In this document: one piece after another, positions 53,528 to 61,922 of the stretch | How positions within the stretch are numbered: the first letter of the stretch is position 1 | Layout of the letters: each line of letters starts with the position of its first letter | DNA from: JACCWP01 sp963785115 | GTDB lineage: Bacteria > Actinomycetota > Actinomycetes > Propionibacteriales > Nocardioidaceae | DNA length: 64,000 bases | NCBI GenBank assembly: GCA_963785115.1 | Contig: CAWATY010000006.1 | Span: 372,001-436,000 of the forward strand | Direction: 5' to 3' | Program-made: the position numbers and the translations under genes | The notes under the pieces: generated by a model | The model's input: only the letters and a program-made list of their open reading frames with translations | The model's database searches: none | What the model was told of the DNA's origin: nothing

Positions 53528-54325
53528 TCACGCGGAACCGGGAGTCGTGCCGAACCACTCCTGATAGATCTTGTCGTACGTTCCGTCGTCCTTGGCGTCG
53601 GCCAGCGCCGTGTTGATGGCGTCCAGCAGCTCGGTGTTGCCGGTCTTGACCGCTACCCCGTACTGCTCGTTGGTGTCGAACTCCGCGGTCACCTCGAGGT
53701 CGGGGTTGTCCTTGACGTAGTCGTAGAGCACGCCGTTGTCGTTGATGCCCGCGTCGACCTGCCCGTTCTTGACCGCCGCCAGCAGCAGCGCGAGGTCCTC
53801 GAACTGCACGAGGTCGACGTCCTCGGGGACGTTGTCCTCGGCGTACTCCTGCCCGGTCGTGGAGACCTGCACGCCGAGTCGCTTCCCGGCAAGGTCGTCG
53901 AGCGAGGCGAGGCCGGAGCCCTCGGGCGTGATCAGCGCCTGGGTCGCGTCGAAGTACGGGTCGGAGAAGTCCATGACCTTCTCCCGCTCCTCGGTGATCG
54001 TCATCCCGGCGGCAGCGGCGTCGCACTGCATGGTGTTGAGGGTCTCGCCGGTCTCGATCCCCTCGAACGGGGTGTTGAGGATCTCCTGCTCGACGCCGAG
54101 GTCGTCGGCCACCAGGTCCATCAGGTCGACGTCGAAGCCGACGACCTCGTCGCCCTTGCTGAACTGGAAGGGCGGGTACGGAAGGTGCGTGCACACCGTG
54201 AGCTGGTCGGCCTTGACCAGCTCGACCCCACCCTTCACGGTCTCGCCCGCGTCGCTGCCGCAGCCGGCGACGGCAAGCGTGACCGCGAGCGCCGCAACGG
54301 TCGGTAGTGCTCTGCTGCGCCTCAT
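53528..54325 (-). CDS. amino acid ABC transporter substrate-binding lipoprotein
   Basis: A 265-residue family 3 solute-binding protein with a lipoprotein signal (ALAVTLAVAGC, lipidated Cys near residue 22). Fold signs: LTVCTHLPYPPFQF, VVGFDVDLMDLVADDLG (the Arg/Asp amino-acid pocket region), DFSDPYFDATQALI, KRLGVQVSTTGQ. It should bind a polar amino acid such as glutamate, glutamine or arginine. The ATG at 54325 has GGGGAGGA 5 nt upstream; the longer frame is an antisense shadow. Confidence 0.9.
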   Translation of the reverse strand: MRRSRALPTVAALAVTLAVAGCGSDAGETVKGGVELVKADQLTVCTHLPYPPFQFSKGDEVVGFDVDLMDLVADDLGVEQEILNTPFEGIETGETLNTMQCDAAAAGMTITEEREKVMDFSDPYFDATQALITPEGSGLASLDDLAGKRLGVQVSTTGQEYAEDNVPEDVDLVQFEDLALLLAAVKNGQVDAGINDNGVLYDYVKDNPDLEVTAEFDTNEQYGVAVKTGNTELLDAINTALADAKDDGTYDKIYQEWFGTTPGSA

Positions 54326-54341
54326 GCCAGTCCTCCCCAGG

Positions 54342-54354
54342 ACGATCAGATCGT
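54342..54354. promoter_or_regulatory. short palindrome before the ABC transporter operon
   Basis: ACGAT-CAG-ATCGT, 17 nt before the binding-protein start, between divergent genes. It could be an operator; too short to be sure. Confidence 0.3.
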
Positions 54355-54394
54355 GCCATTCGCGACATCCTGACAGACCCGCGAGAATGACGTG

Positions 54395-54874
54395 ATGACG
54401 CATCCCGAGCTCGAGGCGCGCGGGCGCGCCGTCCTCGACGGCCTGCTGTACATGGTTCTCGGCACCGTGGACGCCGAGGGACGTCCGTGGGTCACGCCGG
54501 TCTACTTCAGCGCCGACGGCGGCACCGACTTCTACTGGGTGTCGTCGCCCGAGGCACAGCACTCACGCAACATCGCCGCGCGCCCGGACGTGAGCATCGT
54601 CGTGTTCGACTCGACGGTGCCGATCGGCGGGGCGCAGGCTGTCTACATGCGCGCGCGGGCCGCCGAGGTCCCCGCCGAGGAGCTGGAGCGGTGTGCGCCG
54701 CTGTACGCCGCTCGCGTCCCGGAGGCGCGTGACTACACCGCGGAGACGCTGCGCCCGCCGGCCGAGCTGCGCCTCTACCGGGCGACGGTCAGCGAGCACT
54801 CCGTGCTCGTGCGCGGCGGTGACCCGGAGTACGGAACGGGCATCGACTCGCGGATCGCCGTGGACCTCGGCTGA
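54395..54874 (+). CDS. pyridoxamine 5'-phosphate oxidase family protein
   Basis: A 159-residue split-barrel flavin-binding protein. Signs: LLYMVLGTVDAEGRPWVTPVYF near residue 20 (first part) and TDFYWVSSPEAQHSRNIAARPDVSIVVFD (partial), the pattern of PPOX-class FMN or F420-dependent oxidoreductases. The substrate is unknown. ATG at 54395, alternatively GTG at 54392; there is no ribosome site, and GAGAAT lies 6 nt before the ATG, so the transcript may be leaderless. Confidence 0.75.
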   Translation: MTHPELEARGRAVLDGLLYMVLGTVDAEGRPWVTPVYFSADGGTDFYWVSSPEAQHSRNIAARPDVSIVVFDSTVPIGGAQAVYMRARAAEVPAEELERCAPLYAARVPEARDYTAETLRPPAELRLYRATVSEHSVLVRGGDPEYGTGIDSRIAVDLG

Positions 54875-54900
54875 CCCGCGAGCGACGACCTCGGATCGCG

Positions 54901-54906
54901 TACGTT
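54901..54906 (+). promoter_or_regulatory. -10 hexamer TACGTT of amine oxidase gene
   Basis: TACGTT ends 8 nt before the GTG at 54915; leaderless arrangement. Confidence 0.45.
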
Positions 54907-54914
54907 GGGCGGCC

Positions 54915-56180
54915 GTGAGCCCCGACCAGCAGGAACGTCGCCGGGTGGTCGTCGTCGGCGCCGGACTGGCCGGCCTCGCGGCCGCGACCGCGCTGAGCGA
55001 GCGGGACGTCGACGTCACGGTGCTGGAGGCCCGCGACCGCGTGGGCGGCCGGGTCTGGTCCGACCAGGTCGCCACCCCCGAGGGGCTCGTCGCGACCATC
55101 GAGCGCGGCGCCGAGTTCGTGCTCGCCGGCTACGAACGGTTCCGGGCGTACGCGGACCGGCACGACCTCGCGCTGACCGACACGGCGATGAGCTACTACG
55201 TGCGCGAGGTCGCCGACCGTCCCGAGGTCACGCCGGTCGTGCTCGCCGCAGCCGCCCGCGAGGCCGTGAGCATCTGGGCGGACGGGCCGGCGGGCTGCAG
55301 TGCCGCGGCACTGCTGGACCGGCTCGCGGTCGACGACGACGTGCGCGACGCCTTGCGGGCCAGGATCGAGATCTCCAGCGCCGCCGCCGCCGACGCGGTG
55401 GACGCCTCGGTCCTGGAGCACGTCGCCTCGCTCGAGCCGCAGCCGAGCTGGCGGCTGTCCGGCGGCAACCAGCGGCTCGCGGAGTCGATGGCGGGCGCCC
55501 TGCAGCGGCCGGTACGGCTGCGCGAGGTGGTCACCGCGGTCCGCGACGGCGGGGCGGCCGTGCACATCACCACCGAGACCGGCGAGCTGACCGTCGACGC
55601 CGCGGTCGTGGCGCTGCCGCTGGCGGTGCTGCGCTCGGGTCGCGTGCACCTGCCGTTGCCCGACCCGCAGGCGGCGGCGATAGCGCGGCTGGGACAGGGG
55701 CACGCGGCCAAGCTGCACCTCCCGCTGACCCGCCCGTCGGCGCCCAGTGCGGTCATGTCGGCAGAGCACCGGTTCTGGACGTGGACGGCCGCCGCGGAGG
55801 GTGGCATGGCGCCGGTGCTCAACTGCTTCACCGGGTCGGCAGAGGCGGTCGAGCGGCTCGGCGTCGCGGCAGGGGCGGAGCGATGGCACGGGCTGGTGCG
55901 CGGGATGCGCCCCGACCTGCCGTACGCGGCCGGCGAGCCGGTCCTGACGCACTGGGCGGTCGACCCCTACGCGCTGGGTGCCTACTCCGCGCCGCCGCCC
56001 GGATGGACGTCGGCCGACGACGAGGCGCTGCACGTGCCGGCGGGCCGGGTGCTCCTCGCCGGCGAGTACACCGCGGGCGACATGGGCGGTCTGATGGAGG
56101 GTGCGTTGCGCAGCGGCGAGCGCGCTGCCGAGCGGCTGCTCACCAGCGCTCCGCCTGCCGGCGGCGCTCGTCGTCGCTGA
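54915..56180 (+). CDS. flavin-containing amine oxidase (FAD-dependent oxidoreductase)
   Basis: A 421-residue enzyme with the FAD dinucleotide fold VVVVGAGLAGLAAATALSE at residues 10-28, EARDRVGGRVWS near 40, and the C-terminal FAD contact LLAGEYTAGDMGGLMEGALRSG near 385. The middle (LSGGNQRLAESMAGAL, AVVALPLAVLRSG) fits monoamine oxidase and protoporphyrinogen oxidase relatives. It is likely to oxidise an amine; the substrate is unknown. Its last 41 bp overlap the convergent FhuF-like gene. Confidence 0.82.
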   Translation: MSPDQQERRRVVVVGAGLAGLAAATALSERDVDVTVLEARDRVGGRVWSDQVATPEGLVATIERGAEFVLAGYERFRAYADRHDLALTDTAMSYYVREVADRPEVTPVVLAAAAREAVSIWADGPAGCSAAALLDRLAVDDDVRDALRARIEISSAAAADAVDASVLEHVASLEPQPSWRLSGGNQRLAESMAGALQRPVRLREVVTAVRDGGAAVHITTETGELTVDAAVVALPLAVLRSGRVHLPLPDPQAAAIARLGQGHAAKLHLPLTRPSAPSAVMSAEHRFWTWTAAAEGGMAPVLNCFTGSAEAVERLGVAAGAERWHGLVRGMRPDLPYAAGEPVLTHWAVDPYALGAYSAPPPGWTSADDEALHVPAGRVLLAGEYTAGDMGGLMEGALRSGERAAERLLTSAPPAGGARRR

Positions 56181-56940
56181 TCCGCGGACAGGTGACGCAC
56201 TCCCCCGCACCGGGTGAGCGGTAGACGAAGCAGCAGCTGTACCGGCGCCGGGTCCAGTGCCGGCGACCGCGGCCGTCCTCGATCTCGTGCAGCGTCGACG
56301 GTCCGACCCAGCGGTCGTCGTCGGTGATCACCCGGCGCGCGTCCGCCGCGGCGCGGATCGGGTCGCCACTCACCCAGCCGCCGGTCATGAAGGCGACGTC
56401 GACCGCGTCGGTCACCGCGCCCCATAGTCCGTGCGGGCCGATCCGGGTCGTCGGCGCGTACGCTGCCAGCAGCCGTTCGGCGTGGTCGAGCAGGTCGTCC
56501 CGCAGCATCGCAGTGAGCGAGTCGAGGTCGGCAACGGCTGTTGCGTCAGCCGTCGATGACGCCGGATCGTCAAGCAGGCAACGGAATTCTGGCGACTTCA
56601 GCGCGGTCGCCACGACCGGGGAGCCCGCCGGACCGGGCAGCAACCACATCGGCTCGGGGTTCAGCCGCGGCACCCTGCGCTCGAGGTGGAACACGCCCGC
56701 GGCGGGCAGCGCCAGACCGGCGAGGTACCAGTCCAGCACCAACCCCTGCGCCGCCAGCTCACCCCCGGCCCCACCACCGAGCGTGGCGGCTACCTCGCGC
56801 TGCCAGCCGGTTAGCCGGTCTGGATGGGAGAGCAGGTCGGCGCAGCGGACCCAGCCGGGGCGGTCGTCGACGGCTGCCTGGACGCCGGCCCAGGACACAC
56901 CGGCGTCGAGCCGGGCCAGGCTCTCCGCGAGGGCGCGCAC
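56140..56940 (-). CDS. FhuF-like (2Fe-2S) ferric-siderophore reductase family protein
   Basis: A 266-residue protein with the C-terminal four-Cys motif in YSCCFVYRSPGAGECVTCP near residue 245 (CC-x10-C-x2-C), the [2Fe-2S] site of FhuF that reduces ferric siderophores in the cytosol. The N-terminal part is a helical scaffold (GLVLDWYLAGLALPAAGVF). The GTG at 56940 lies 6 nt from TACCGT. There are no siderophore transport genes beside it. Confidence 0.75.
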   Translation of the reverse strand: MRALAESLARLDAGVSWAGVQAAVDDRPGWVRCADLLSHPDRLTGWQREVAATLGGGAGGELAAQGLVLDWYLAGLALPAAGVFHLERRVPRLNPEPMWLLPGPAGSPVVATALKSPEFRCLLDDPASSTADATAVADLDSLTAMLRDDLLDHAERLLAAYAPTTRIGPHGLWGAVTDAVDVAFMTGGWVSGDPIRAAADARRVITDDDRWVGPSTLHEIEDGRGRRHWTRRRYSCCFVYRSPGAGECVTCPRISDDERRRQAERW

Positions 56941-56946
56941 GCCCCG

Positions 56947-56952
56947 ACGGTA
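56947..56952 (-). promoter_or_regulatory. -10 hexamer TACCGT of FhuF-like gene
   Basis: TACCGT on the minus strand, 6 nt before the GTG at 56940; leaderless arrangement. Confidence 0.4.
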
Positions 56953-56959
56953 ACCGGGC

Positions 56960-57742
56960 TCAGCGCTGCGGCGGCCGCACGTGCAGCAGCGTCTCCCGAC
57001 CGGGGCTCGGTGACACACCCACGGTCAGCACGGGACCGACTCCGCGGGCGTAGAACTTGTGCTCCAGCACGTACGGCTCCACCGGCGTCCAGTCGCTGGT
57101 GGAGAGCACGTTGCGGTGCCGCGTGCCGCGGATCTGCAGGTCGTCGTGCACCGACAGCACCCGACCGCGGTCCTCGGCCTGGCCGGCGTAGAACTCCTGT
57201 CGATACGAGCATCCCGGCGTCGGGCTGGCGGGCACGGCCACACCTGCCTGCGCGCCGTCGACGCCGTACTCCCAGGAGCCCGCGGTGCTCGGTGGCTCGC
57301 CGTCCTCGTAGGCGGTGGTGTGCTCGCCGAGGTACCAGATCGAACCACCGGAGTCCTGGGCGTACCAGTCGTGGGTGTCCTCGACCAGCTCGCCGTTCTG
57401 GGTCGCGACATCGTGCACGACGCGCGCCTCGATGCCCCGCACGGTCCGCGTCCGCGCCAGCACAGTCACCTCGATGCGTACCCGTTCGCCGTCTTCGTGC
57501 TCGCGGTAGATCCAGCGGGTGCCAGGGACCATCGGCCAGTACGGGTTGTCGATCCGGGCCGTGAAGTCGTCGGGGTCGAGGTCCACACGACGCGACCCGT
57601 GCGGCAGCTCGTACGGTCCGGGCAGGGTGCAGCGGTCGCGAGGCGCTGCCGCAGGGTCGGCGGCCCCGGTGGCGGCACCGCCGAGCGAGATGAGCAGGGC
57701 GGCGGTGGCGGTGACGGACAGGAAACGGGCGTTGACGGTCAT
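56960..57742 (-). CDS. secreted protein of unknown function
   Basis: A 260-residue protein with a signal peptide (ATAALLISLGGAATGAADP, cleavage near residue 27). The mature part is beta-rich, with NPYWPMVPGTRWIYRE near residue 65, DTHDWYAQDSGGSIWYLGE near 120, and an end KFYARGVGPVLTV. It recalls a widespread family of unnamed secreted proteins, but I cannot name a domain or reaction. The ATG at 57742 has GAGAGGC upstream. No operon partner is clear. Confidence 0.65.
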   Translation of the reverse strand: MTVNARFLSVTATAALLISLGGAATGAADPAAAPRDRCTLPGPYELPHGSRRVDLDPDDFTARIDNPYWPMVPGTRWIYREHEDGERVRIEVTVLARTRTVRGIEARVVHDVATQNGELVEDTHDWYAQDSGGSIWYLGEHTTAYEDGEPPSTAGSWEYGVDGAQAGVAVPASPTPGCSYRQEFYAGQAEDRGRVLSVHDDLQIRGTRHRNVLSTSDWTPVEPYVLEHKFYARGVGPVLTVGVSPSPGRETLLHVRPPQR

Positions 57743-57817
57743 GACGGTGCCTCTCGCACGGGCCGGTAGGTGCTGGCCAGCCTCGCGGGGCCTTGCTGTC
57801 AGGACGCTGAACGCCGC

Positions 57818-58990
57818 TCAGAAGTAGTCGAGCAGGTACGGGTCCGCGGCGAACACGGTGTCGAGCACGGCGTCGTCGCCGGGGTCCCCACCGCCGGCGA
57901 GCCCGGCCACCCGCAGCGTCGCCACCGGGGTGCCCGCGAACAGCGCCGCGAGGCCGTTGGGGCCGACCCGCAGCCCACCACCCGGCCCGGGTTCGAGCGC
58001 GGCGGAGCCGCCTTCGACGCGGAGCAGCCACGACCCGGTGTTGGCCGGCAGCAGCGGGTCGTCGACCTCCAGCGGCACGGCGGCCGCCGCGGCGGGAGGA
58101 AAGCCGCGGGTGGTCACGGCGCCGGCCAGGTCGATCACCCGCAACATCCACCGGTTCTGCTCCCCGGCGAGCGCGAGGTTGTCGCCGAGCAGCAGCGGCA
58201 GCGGGTCGCGCGGCGACACGTACGCGTGCACCGTCTGCACGGTCGACGATCCCGAGCCGACGACCGACCAGAGCGCGCGGGCGGTCGACTCCGAGCCCGC
58301 GACCAGCTCGTGCACCACCAGCTCGCCGTCGTCCGGGCCATGCCAGGAGTACCGGCAGAAGCCGTCGTCGGCCAGGTAGGAGAAGACCTCGTCCTTCTCC
58401 AGCGAGCGGCGCACCTCGTCGGCGGATCGGTCCCGGGGTCCGGTGATCCGCGCGCGCTCGTGCAGCGTCCGGGCGACCTCGACGAGGGCCGACGTGTCGT
58501 CCGGGCCGGCCTGTCGGACGGCCACGTCGTCACCGCCGAGACGGCGCAGCAGCCTGGCCTGCACGCTTACCCGGTGCTGTGCGCCGGCCAGCTCCCAGCC
58601 CAACCGGCGATAGACCGGCAACGTGGCCGGGTAGAGCACCGACACCACGTCGCCCACCTCCGCGGCCCGCTCGGCGACAGCCCGCATCAGCAGCGTGCCC
58701 ACGCCCCGCCCGCGGTGCTCGGGAGCCACCACCACGCCGGCGATGCCGGACATGGGCAGGCTGTGCCCGCCCCACCACTGCCGCATCTCGAGCAGCCGCG
58801 CGTACGCCACGACGCGCTCCCCGTCCACCACCACGAGGCCGCGCCGCGCGGTGATGAGCTGGTCGTGGATCCCGTACCAGCCGCCCACGAGGCCCTCGGG
58901 CAGCGGTCCGAACGACCGGGCCCGTACGCCTAGCACCTGGCCGAGGTCGTCGGCCGCGAGGTCGCGGACGGTCAGCGGTGACGAGCCCAT
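57818..58990 (-). CDS. Eis-like GNAT N-acetyltransferase
   Basis: A 390-residue enzyme with Eis architecture: an N-terminal GNAT domain with the acetyl-CoA loop VVVAPEHRGRGVGTLLMRA near residue 90, a second degenerate GNAT domain (about 150-285), a sterol-carrier-like C-terminal domain, and a C-terminal aromatic carboxylate (YLLDYF) that serves catalysis in Eis. Eis enzymes acetylate amines, including aminoglycosides in mycobacteria; the natural substrate here is unknown. ATG 6 nt after TAGAGT; divergent from the mycothiol dehydrogenase gene. Confidence 0.82.
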   Translation of the reverse strand: MGSSPLTVRDLAADDLGQVLGVRARSFGPLPEGLVGGWYGIHDQLITARRGLVVVDGERVVAYARLLEMRQWWGGHSLPMSGIAGVVVAPEHRGRGVGTLLMRAVAERAAEVGDVVSVLYPATLPVYRRLGWELAGAQHRVSVQARLLRRLGGDDVAVRQAGPDDTSALVEVARTLHERARITGPRDRSADEVRRSLEKDEVFSYLADDGFCRYSWHGPDDGELVVHELVAGSESTARALWSVVGSGSSTVQTVHAYVSPRDPLPLLLGDNLALAGEQNRWMLRVIDLAGAVTTRGFPPAAAAAVPLEVDDPLLPANTGSWLLRVEGGSAALEPGPGGGLRVGPNGLAALFAGTPVATLRVAGLAGGGDPGDDAVLDTVFAADPYLLDYF

Positions 58991-58996
58991 GCGCGG

Positions 58997-59006
58997 ACTC
59001 TAGGCT
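58997..59006. promoter_or_regulatory. overlapping divergent -10 boxes
   Basis: TAGAGT on the minus strand (59002-58997) and TAGGCT on the plus strand (59001-59006) share the central TA. The first serves the Eis-like gene (leaderless), the second the mycothiol dehydrogenase gene (about 25 nt of leader). Polymerase binding is likely mutually exclusive. Confidence 0.5.
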
Positions 59007-59038
59007 GACCGCACCGTCGACCGCCGAGGAGATCCCGC

Positions 59039-60124
59039 ATGCCGCAGACCGTCAGGGGCGTCATCGCCCGTGCCAAGGGTGCGCCTGTCACCGTCGAGGA
59101 CGTCATCGTGCCCGACCCGGGTCCCGGCGAGGCGGTGGTACGCGTCCAGGCCTGCGGCGTGTGCCACACCGACCTGCACTACCGCGAGGGGGGCATCAAC
59201 GACGAGTTCCCGTTCCTGCTCGGCCACGAGGCCGCGGGTGTGGTCGAGACGGTCGGGGACGGCGTTGACGACGTCGCCCCGGGCGACTTCGTGATCCTGA
59301 ACTGGCGGGCGGTCTGTGGCCAGTGCCGGGCGTGCACGCGCGGGCGCCCGTGGTACTGCTTCGCCACTCACAACGCCGCGCAGAAGATGACGCTCGCCGA
59401 CGGCACCGAGCTGTCCCCGGCGCTCGGCATCGGCGCGTTCGCGGACAAGACGCTGGTGGCGTCGGGGCAGTGCACCAAGGTCGACCCGTCGGCCTCGGCG
59501 GCTGCCGCCGGGCTGCTCGGCTGCGGCGTGATGGCCGGTCTCGGCGCGGCGATCAATACCGGTGCTGTCACCCGGGGCGACTCGGTGGCCGTGATCGGGT
59601 GCGGCGGCGTGGGCAACGCCGCCGTGGCCGGCGCCCGGCTCGCCGGCGCCGGACGGATCATCGCCATCGACATCGACCCCAAGAAGCTCGAGTGGGCCAC
59701 CGGGCTCGGCGCGACCCACACGGTCGACGCCCGCTCGGCCGACGTGGTCGAAGCGATCCAGGAGCTGACCGGGGGGTTCGGCGCCGACGTGGTCATCGAC
59801 GCGGTCGGCCGCCCCGAGACCTGGAAGCAGGCGTTCTACGGCCGCGACCTGGCCGGCACCGTCGTGCTGGTCGGCGTCCCGACCCCGGACATGATGCTCG
59901 AGCTGCCGATGATCGACGTGTTCGGCCGCGGCGGCTCGCTGAAGTCCAGCTGGTACGGCGACTGCCTGCCCAGCCGCGACTTCCCGATGCTCATCGACCT
60001 CTACCAACAGGGCCGCCTCGACCTCGACGCGTTCGTGTCGGAGACCATCGCGCTCGACCAGGTCGAGGCCGCCTTCGACAAGATGCACCACGGCAAGGTG
60101 CTGCGCTCGGTCGTCCAGTTCTAA
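59039..60124 (+). CDS. mscR: S-(hydroxymethyl)mycothiol dehydrogenase (class III-type zinc alcohol dehydrogenase)
   Basis: A 361-residue zinc- and NAD-dependent enzyme that oxidises the formaldehyde-mycothiol adduct and can reduce S-nitrosomycothiol. The catalytic zinc site is CGVCHTDLHYREG near residue 39, then GHEAAGVVETVGDGV near 63; the structural zinc Cys set is CGQCRACTRGRPWYC near 94; the Rossmann motif is VIGCGGVGNAAVAGA near 186. WKQAFYGRDLAGTVVLVG fits the mycothiol-dependent family. The ATG has GAGGAG 7 nt upstream. The MBL hydrolase normally beside this gene lies one gene further on. Confidence 0.88.
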   Translation: MPQTVRGVIARAKGAPVTVEDVIVPDPGPGEAVVRVQACGVCHTDLHYREGGINDEFPFLLGHEAAGVVETVGDGVDDVAPGDFVILNWRAVCGQCRACTRGRPWYCFATHNAAQKMTLADGTELSPALGIGAFADKTLVASGQCTKVDPSASAAAAGLLGCGVMAGLGAAINTGAVTRGDSVAVIGCGGVGNAAVAGARLAGAGRIIAIDIDPKKLEWATGLGATHTVDARSADVVEAIQELTGGFGADVVIDAVGRPETWKQAFYGRDLAGTVVLVGVPTPDMMLELPMIDVFGRGGSLKSSWYGDCLPSRDFPMLIDLYQQGRLDLDAFVSETIALDQVEAAFDKMHHGKVLRSVVQF

Positions 60125-60146
60125 GGACCGATGTCGTGTCATCCGG

Positions 60147-61301
60147 GTGGCCATGACCCCCGCAACGGCACGAGATCGGTGGTACGGCGGCCGGCTGGCC
60201 GGGGTCGACGCGGCCCGGGGAGTCGCGCTGCTCGGGATGATGGCGGTGCACGTGCTGCCCGAGATCAGCGACGACGGCGGGGTGTCGCTCAGCGACCAGC
60301 TGGCCCGGGGACGGGCGGCGGCTGCGTTCGCCGTGCTCGCCGGGGTGGCGCTCTGCCTGGCCCACGGTGGCCGGCAACCGCTGCAGGGGCGCGCGTGGGC
60401 GGCGGCGAGCGCCGGACTGGTGGTGCGCTGCGCCCTGATCGGCGTACTGGGCTTCGCGCTCGGCAGCACCGGGTCGGGGCTGGCCATCATCCTGGTCAAC
60501 TACGCCCTGCTGTTCCTGTTCGCGATCCCGCTGCTCACCCTGCGCGCTCCGGCGCTGGCGGCGGTGGCGGTCGTGGTGGCGGTCGCGGTGCCGATCTGGT
60601 CGCACGTCGTCCGCGCGGACCTGTCCCCGCTGCGCGGCCCGAGTCCCGTCTTCGCCGACCTCACCGAGCCGTCGACACTCCTCGCCGAGCTGACCCTGAC
60701 CGGCTACTACCCCGTCCTCGCCTGGGTCGCCTACCTCGCCGCGGGGCTCGCCGTCGGCCGGCTCGACCTGGCCAGCCCCGCGGTGGCTCGCCGGCTGCTG
60801 GTCGGCGGCGCGTCGCTGGCCGTGGCCGCGGTCGTCGTCTCCCGGGTGCTGCTCGACCGGCCGGACGCGCGGACCACACTGCCCGCCGGGTCCGTCGAGT
60901 CGATCAGGCACGGCACCACCCCGCCGACGACCTGGTGGTGGCTGGCCGTCGTCGAGCCGCACAGCACGACGCCGCTCGACCTTGCGCACACGACCGGCAC
61001 CGCCCTCGCCCTGCTCGGCGGCTGCCTGCTGCTCGCCGACGTCGTCGGCCGGGCGATCGTGCCGCTGGCGTGGGTGGGCAGCATGACGCTCACCCTCTAC
61101 ACGATGCACGTCATCGGCGTGGCCTCCCGACCTGATCCCGAGCACCCCTGGGCGGTCTGGGCCGTGCACGTCGCGCTCGCATTCCTGGTCGCCGCGATGT
61201 GGCGCTCCGCGTCCGAGCGCGGCCCCCTCGAGCACGCGGTGTCCTGGCCGTCGCACCGGGCCGCGGGGCTGGTTGAATCAGCAGAAGCAGCCGGACGTTA
61301 G
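60147..61301 (+). CDS. DUF418/HGSNAT-like membrane acyltransferase-type protein
   Basis: A 384-residue polytopic protein with about ten hydrophobic segments. The N-terminus has LAGVDAARGVALLGMMAVHV, the heparan-alpha-glucosaminide N-acetyltransferase/DUF1624 catalytic region with Asp-Ala-x-Arg and His; the later half (LAWVGSMTLTLYTMHVIGV) fits DUF418. It probably moves an acyl group across the membrane; the substrate is unknown. GTG 60147 or ATG 60153; there is no clear ribosome site. Its stop codon forms part of the -10 box of the next gene. Confidence 0.7.
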   Translation: MAMTPATARDRWYGGRLAGVDAARGVALLGMMAVHVLPEISDDGGVSLSDQLARGRAAAAFAVLAGVALCLAHGGRQPLQGRAWAAASAGLVVRCALIGVLGFALGSTGSGLAIILVNYALLFLFAIPLLTLRAPALAAVAVVVAVAVPIWSHVVRADLSPLRGPSPVFADLTEPSTLLAELTLTGYYPVLAWVAYLAAGLAVGRLDLASPAVARRLLVGGASLAVAAVVVSRVLLDRPDARTTLPAGSVESIRHGTTPPTTWWWLAVVEPHSTTPLDLAHTTGTALALLGGCLLLADVVGRAIVPLAWVGSMTLTLYTMHVIGVASRPDPEHPWAVWAVHVALAFLVAAMWRSASERGPLEHAVSWPSHRAAGLVESAEAAGR

Positions 61302-61304
61302 CGT
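61299..61304 (+). promoter_or_regulatory. -10 hexamer TAGCGT of MBL-fold gene
   Basis: TAGCGT begins with the TAG stop codon of the previous gene and ends 6 nt before the ATG at 61311. Confidence 0.45.
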
Positions 61305-61310
61305 TCGCGC

Positions 61311-61922
61311 ATGACCCGAATCGACCATGTCGTGACGTCGGGGACGTTCAGCCTCGACGGCGAGACGTTCGACGTCGACAACAACGTGTGGCTGGTCGGC
61401 GACGACGACCAGGTGGTGGTGATCGACGCCGCGCACCACGCGGAGCCGATCATCGAGGCGATCGGCACCCGCGAGGTCGTCGCCCTCGTGTGCACCCACG
61501 GGCACGACGACCACATCAGCGCGGCCGGCGACCTGTGGGACATCACCCGCGCCCCGATCTGGCTGCACCCGGCCGACCGGATGCTCTGGGACGTGCTCTA
61601 CCACGAGATCGGGCCCGACCACGACCTCACCGACGACACCCGGCTGCAGGTCGGCGGGGTCGAGCTCGTCGCCCTGCACACCCCTGGCCACTCCCCCGGC
61701 AGCACGTGCCTGTACGTACCGGACCTGGGCACCGTGTTCACCGGCGACACCTTGTTCCAGGGCGGCCCGGGTGCCACCGGCCGGTCGTTCTCCGACCGGC
61801 CGACCATCGAGGCGTCGATCCGCGCCCGGCTGCTGTCGCTGCCGGAGGAGACGGTCGTGCGTACCGGCCACGGGAACAGCACCACCGTCGGCGACGAGGC
61901 CGCGCTCCCGCCGTTCAGCTGA
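61311..61922 (+). CDS. MBL-fold metallo-hydrolase
   Basis: A 203-residue metallo-beta-lactamase fold hydrolase. The metal motif THGHDDHISAAGDL is near residue 62, the third His in LHTPGHSPGSTCLYV near 124, the bridging Asp in VFTGDTLFQGGPG near 145, and the last His in VRTGHGNSTTVG near 187. This matches the small partner protein next to mscR in other actinobacteria, proposed to act on mycothiol thioesters in formaldehyde detoxification (inference). Likely leaderless from TAGCGT. The end overlaps the convergent methyltransferase by 8 bp. Confidence 0.85.
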   Translation: MTRIDHVVTSGTFSLDGETFDVDNNVWLVGDDDQVVVIDAAHHAEPIIEAIGTREVVALVCTHGHDDHISAAGDLWDITRAPIWLHPADRMLWDVLYHEIGPDHDLTDDTRLQVGGVELVALHTPGHSPGSTCLYVPDLGTVFTGDTLFQGGPGATGRSFSDRPTIEASIRARLLSLPEETVVRTGHGNSTTVGDEAALPPFS

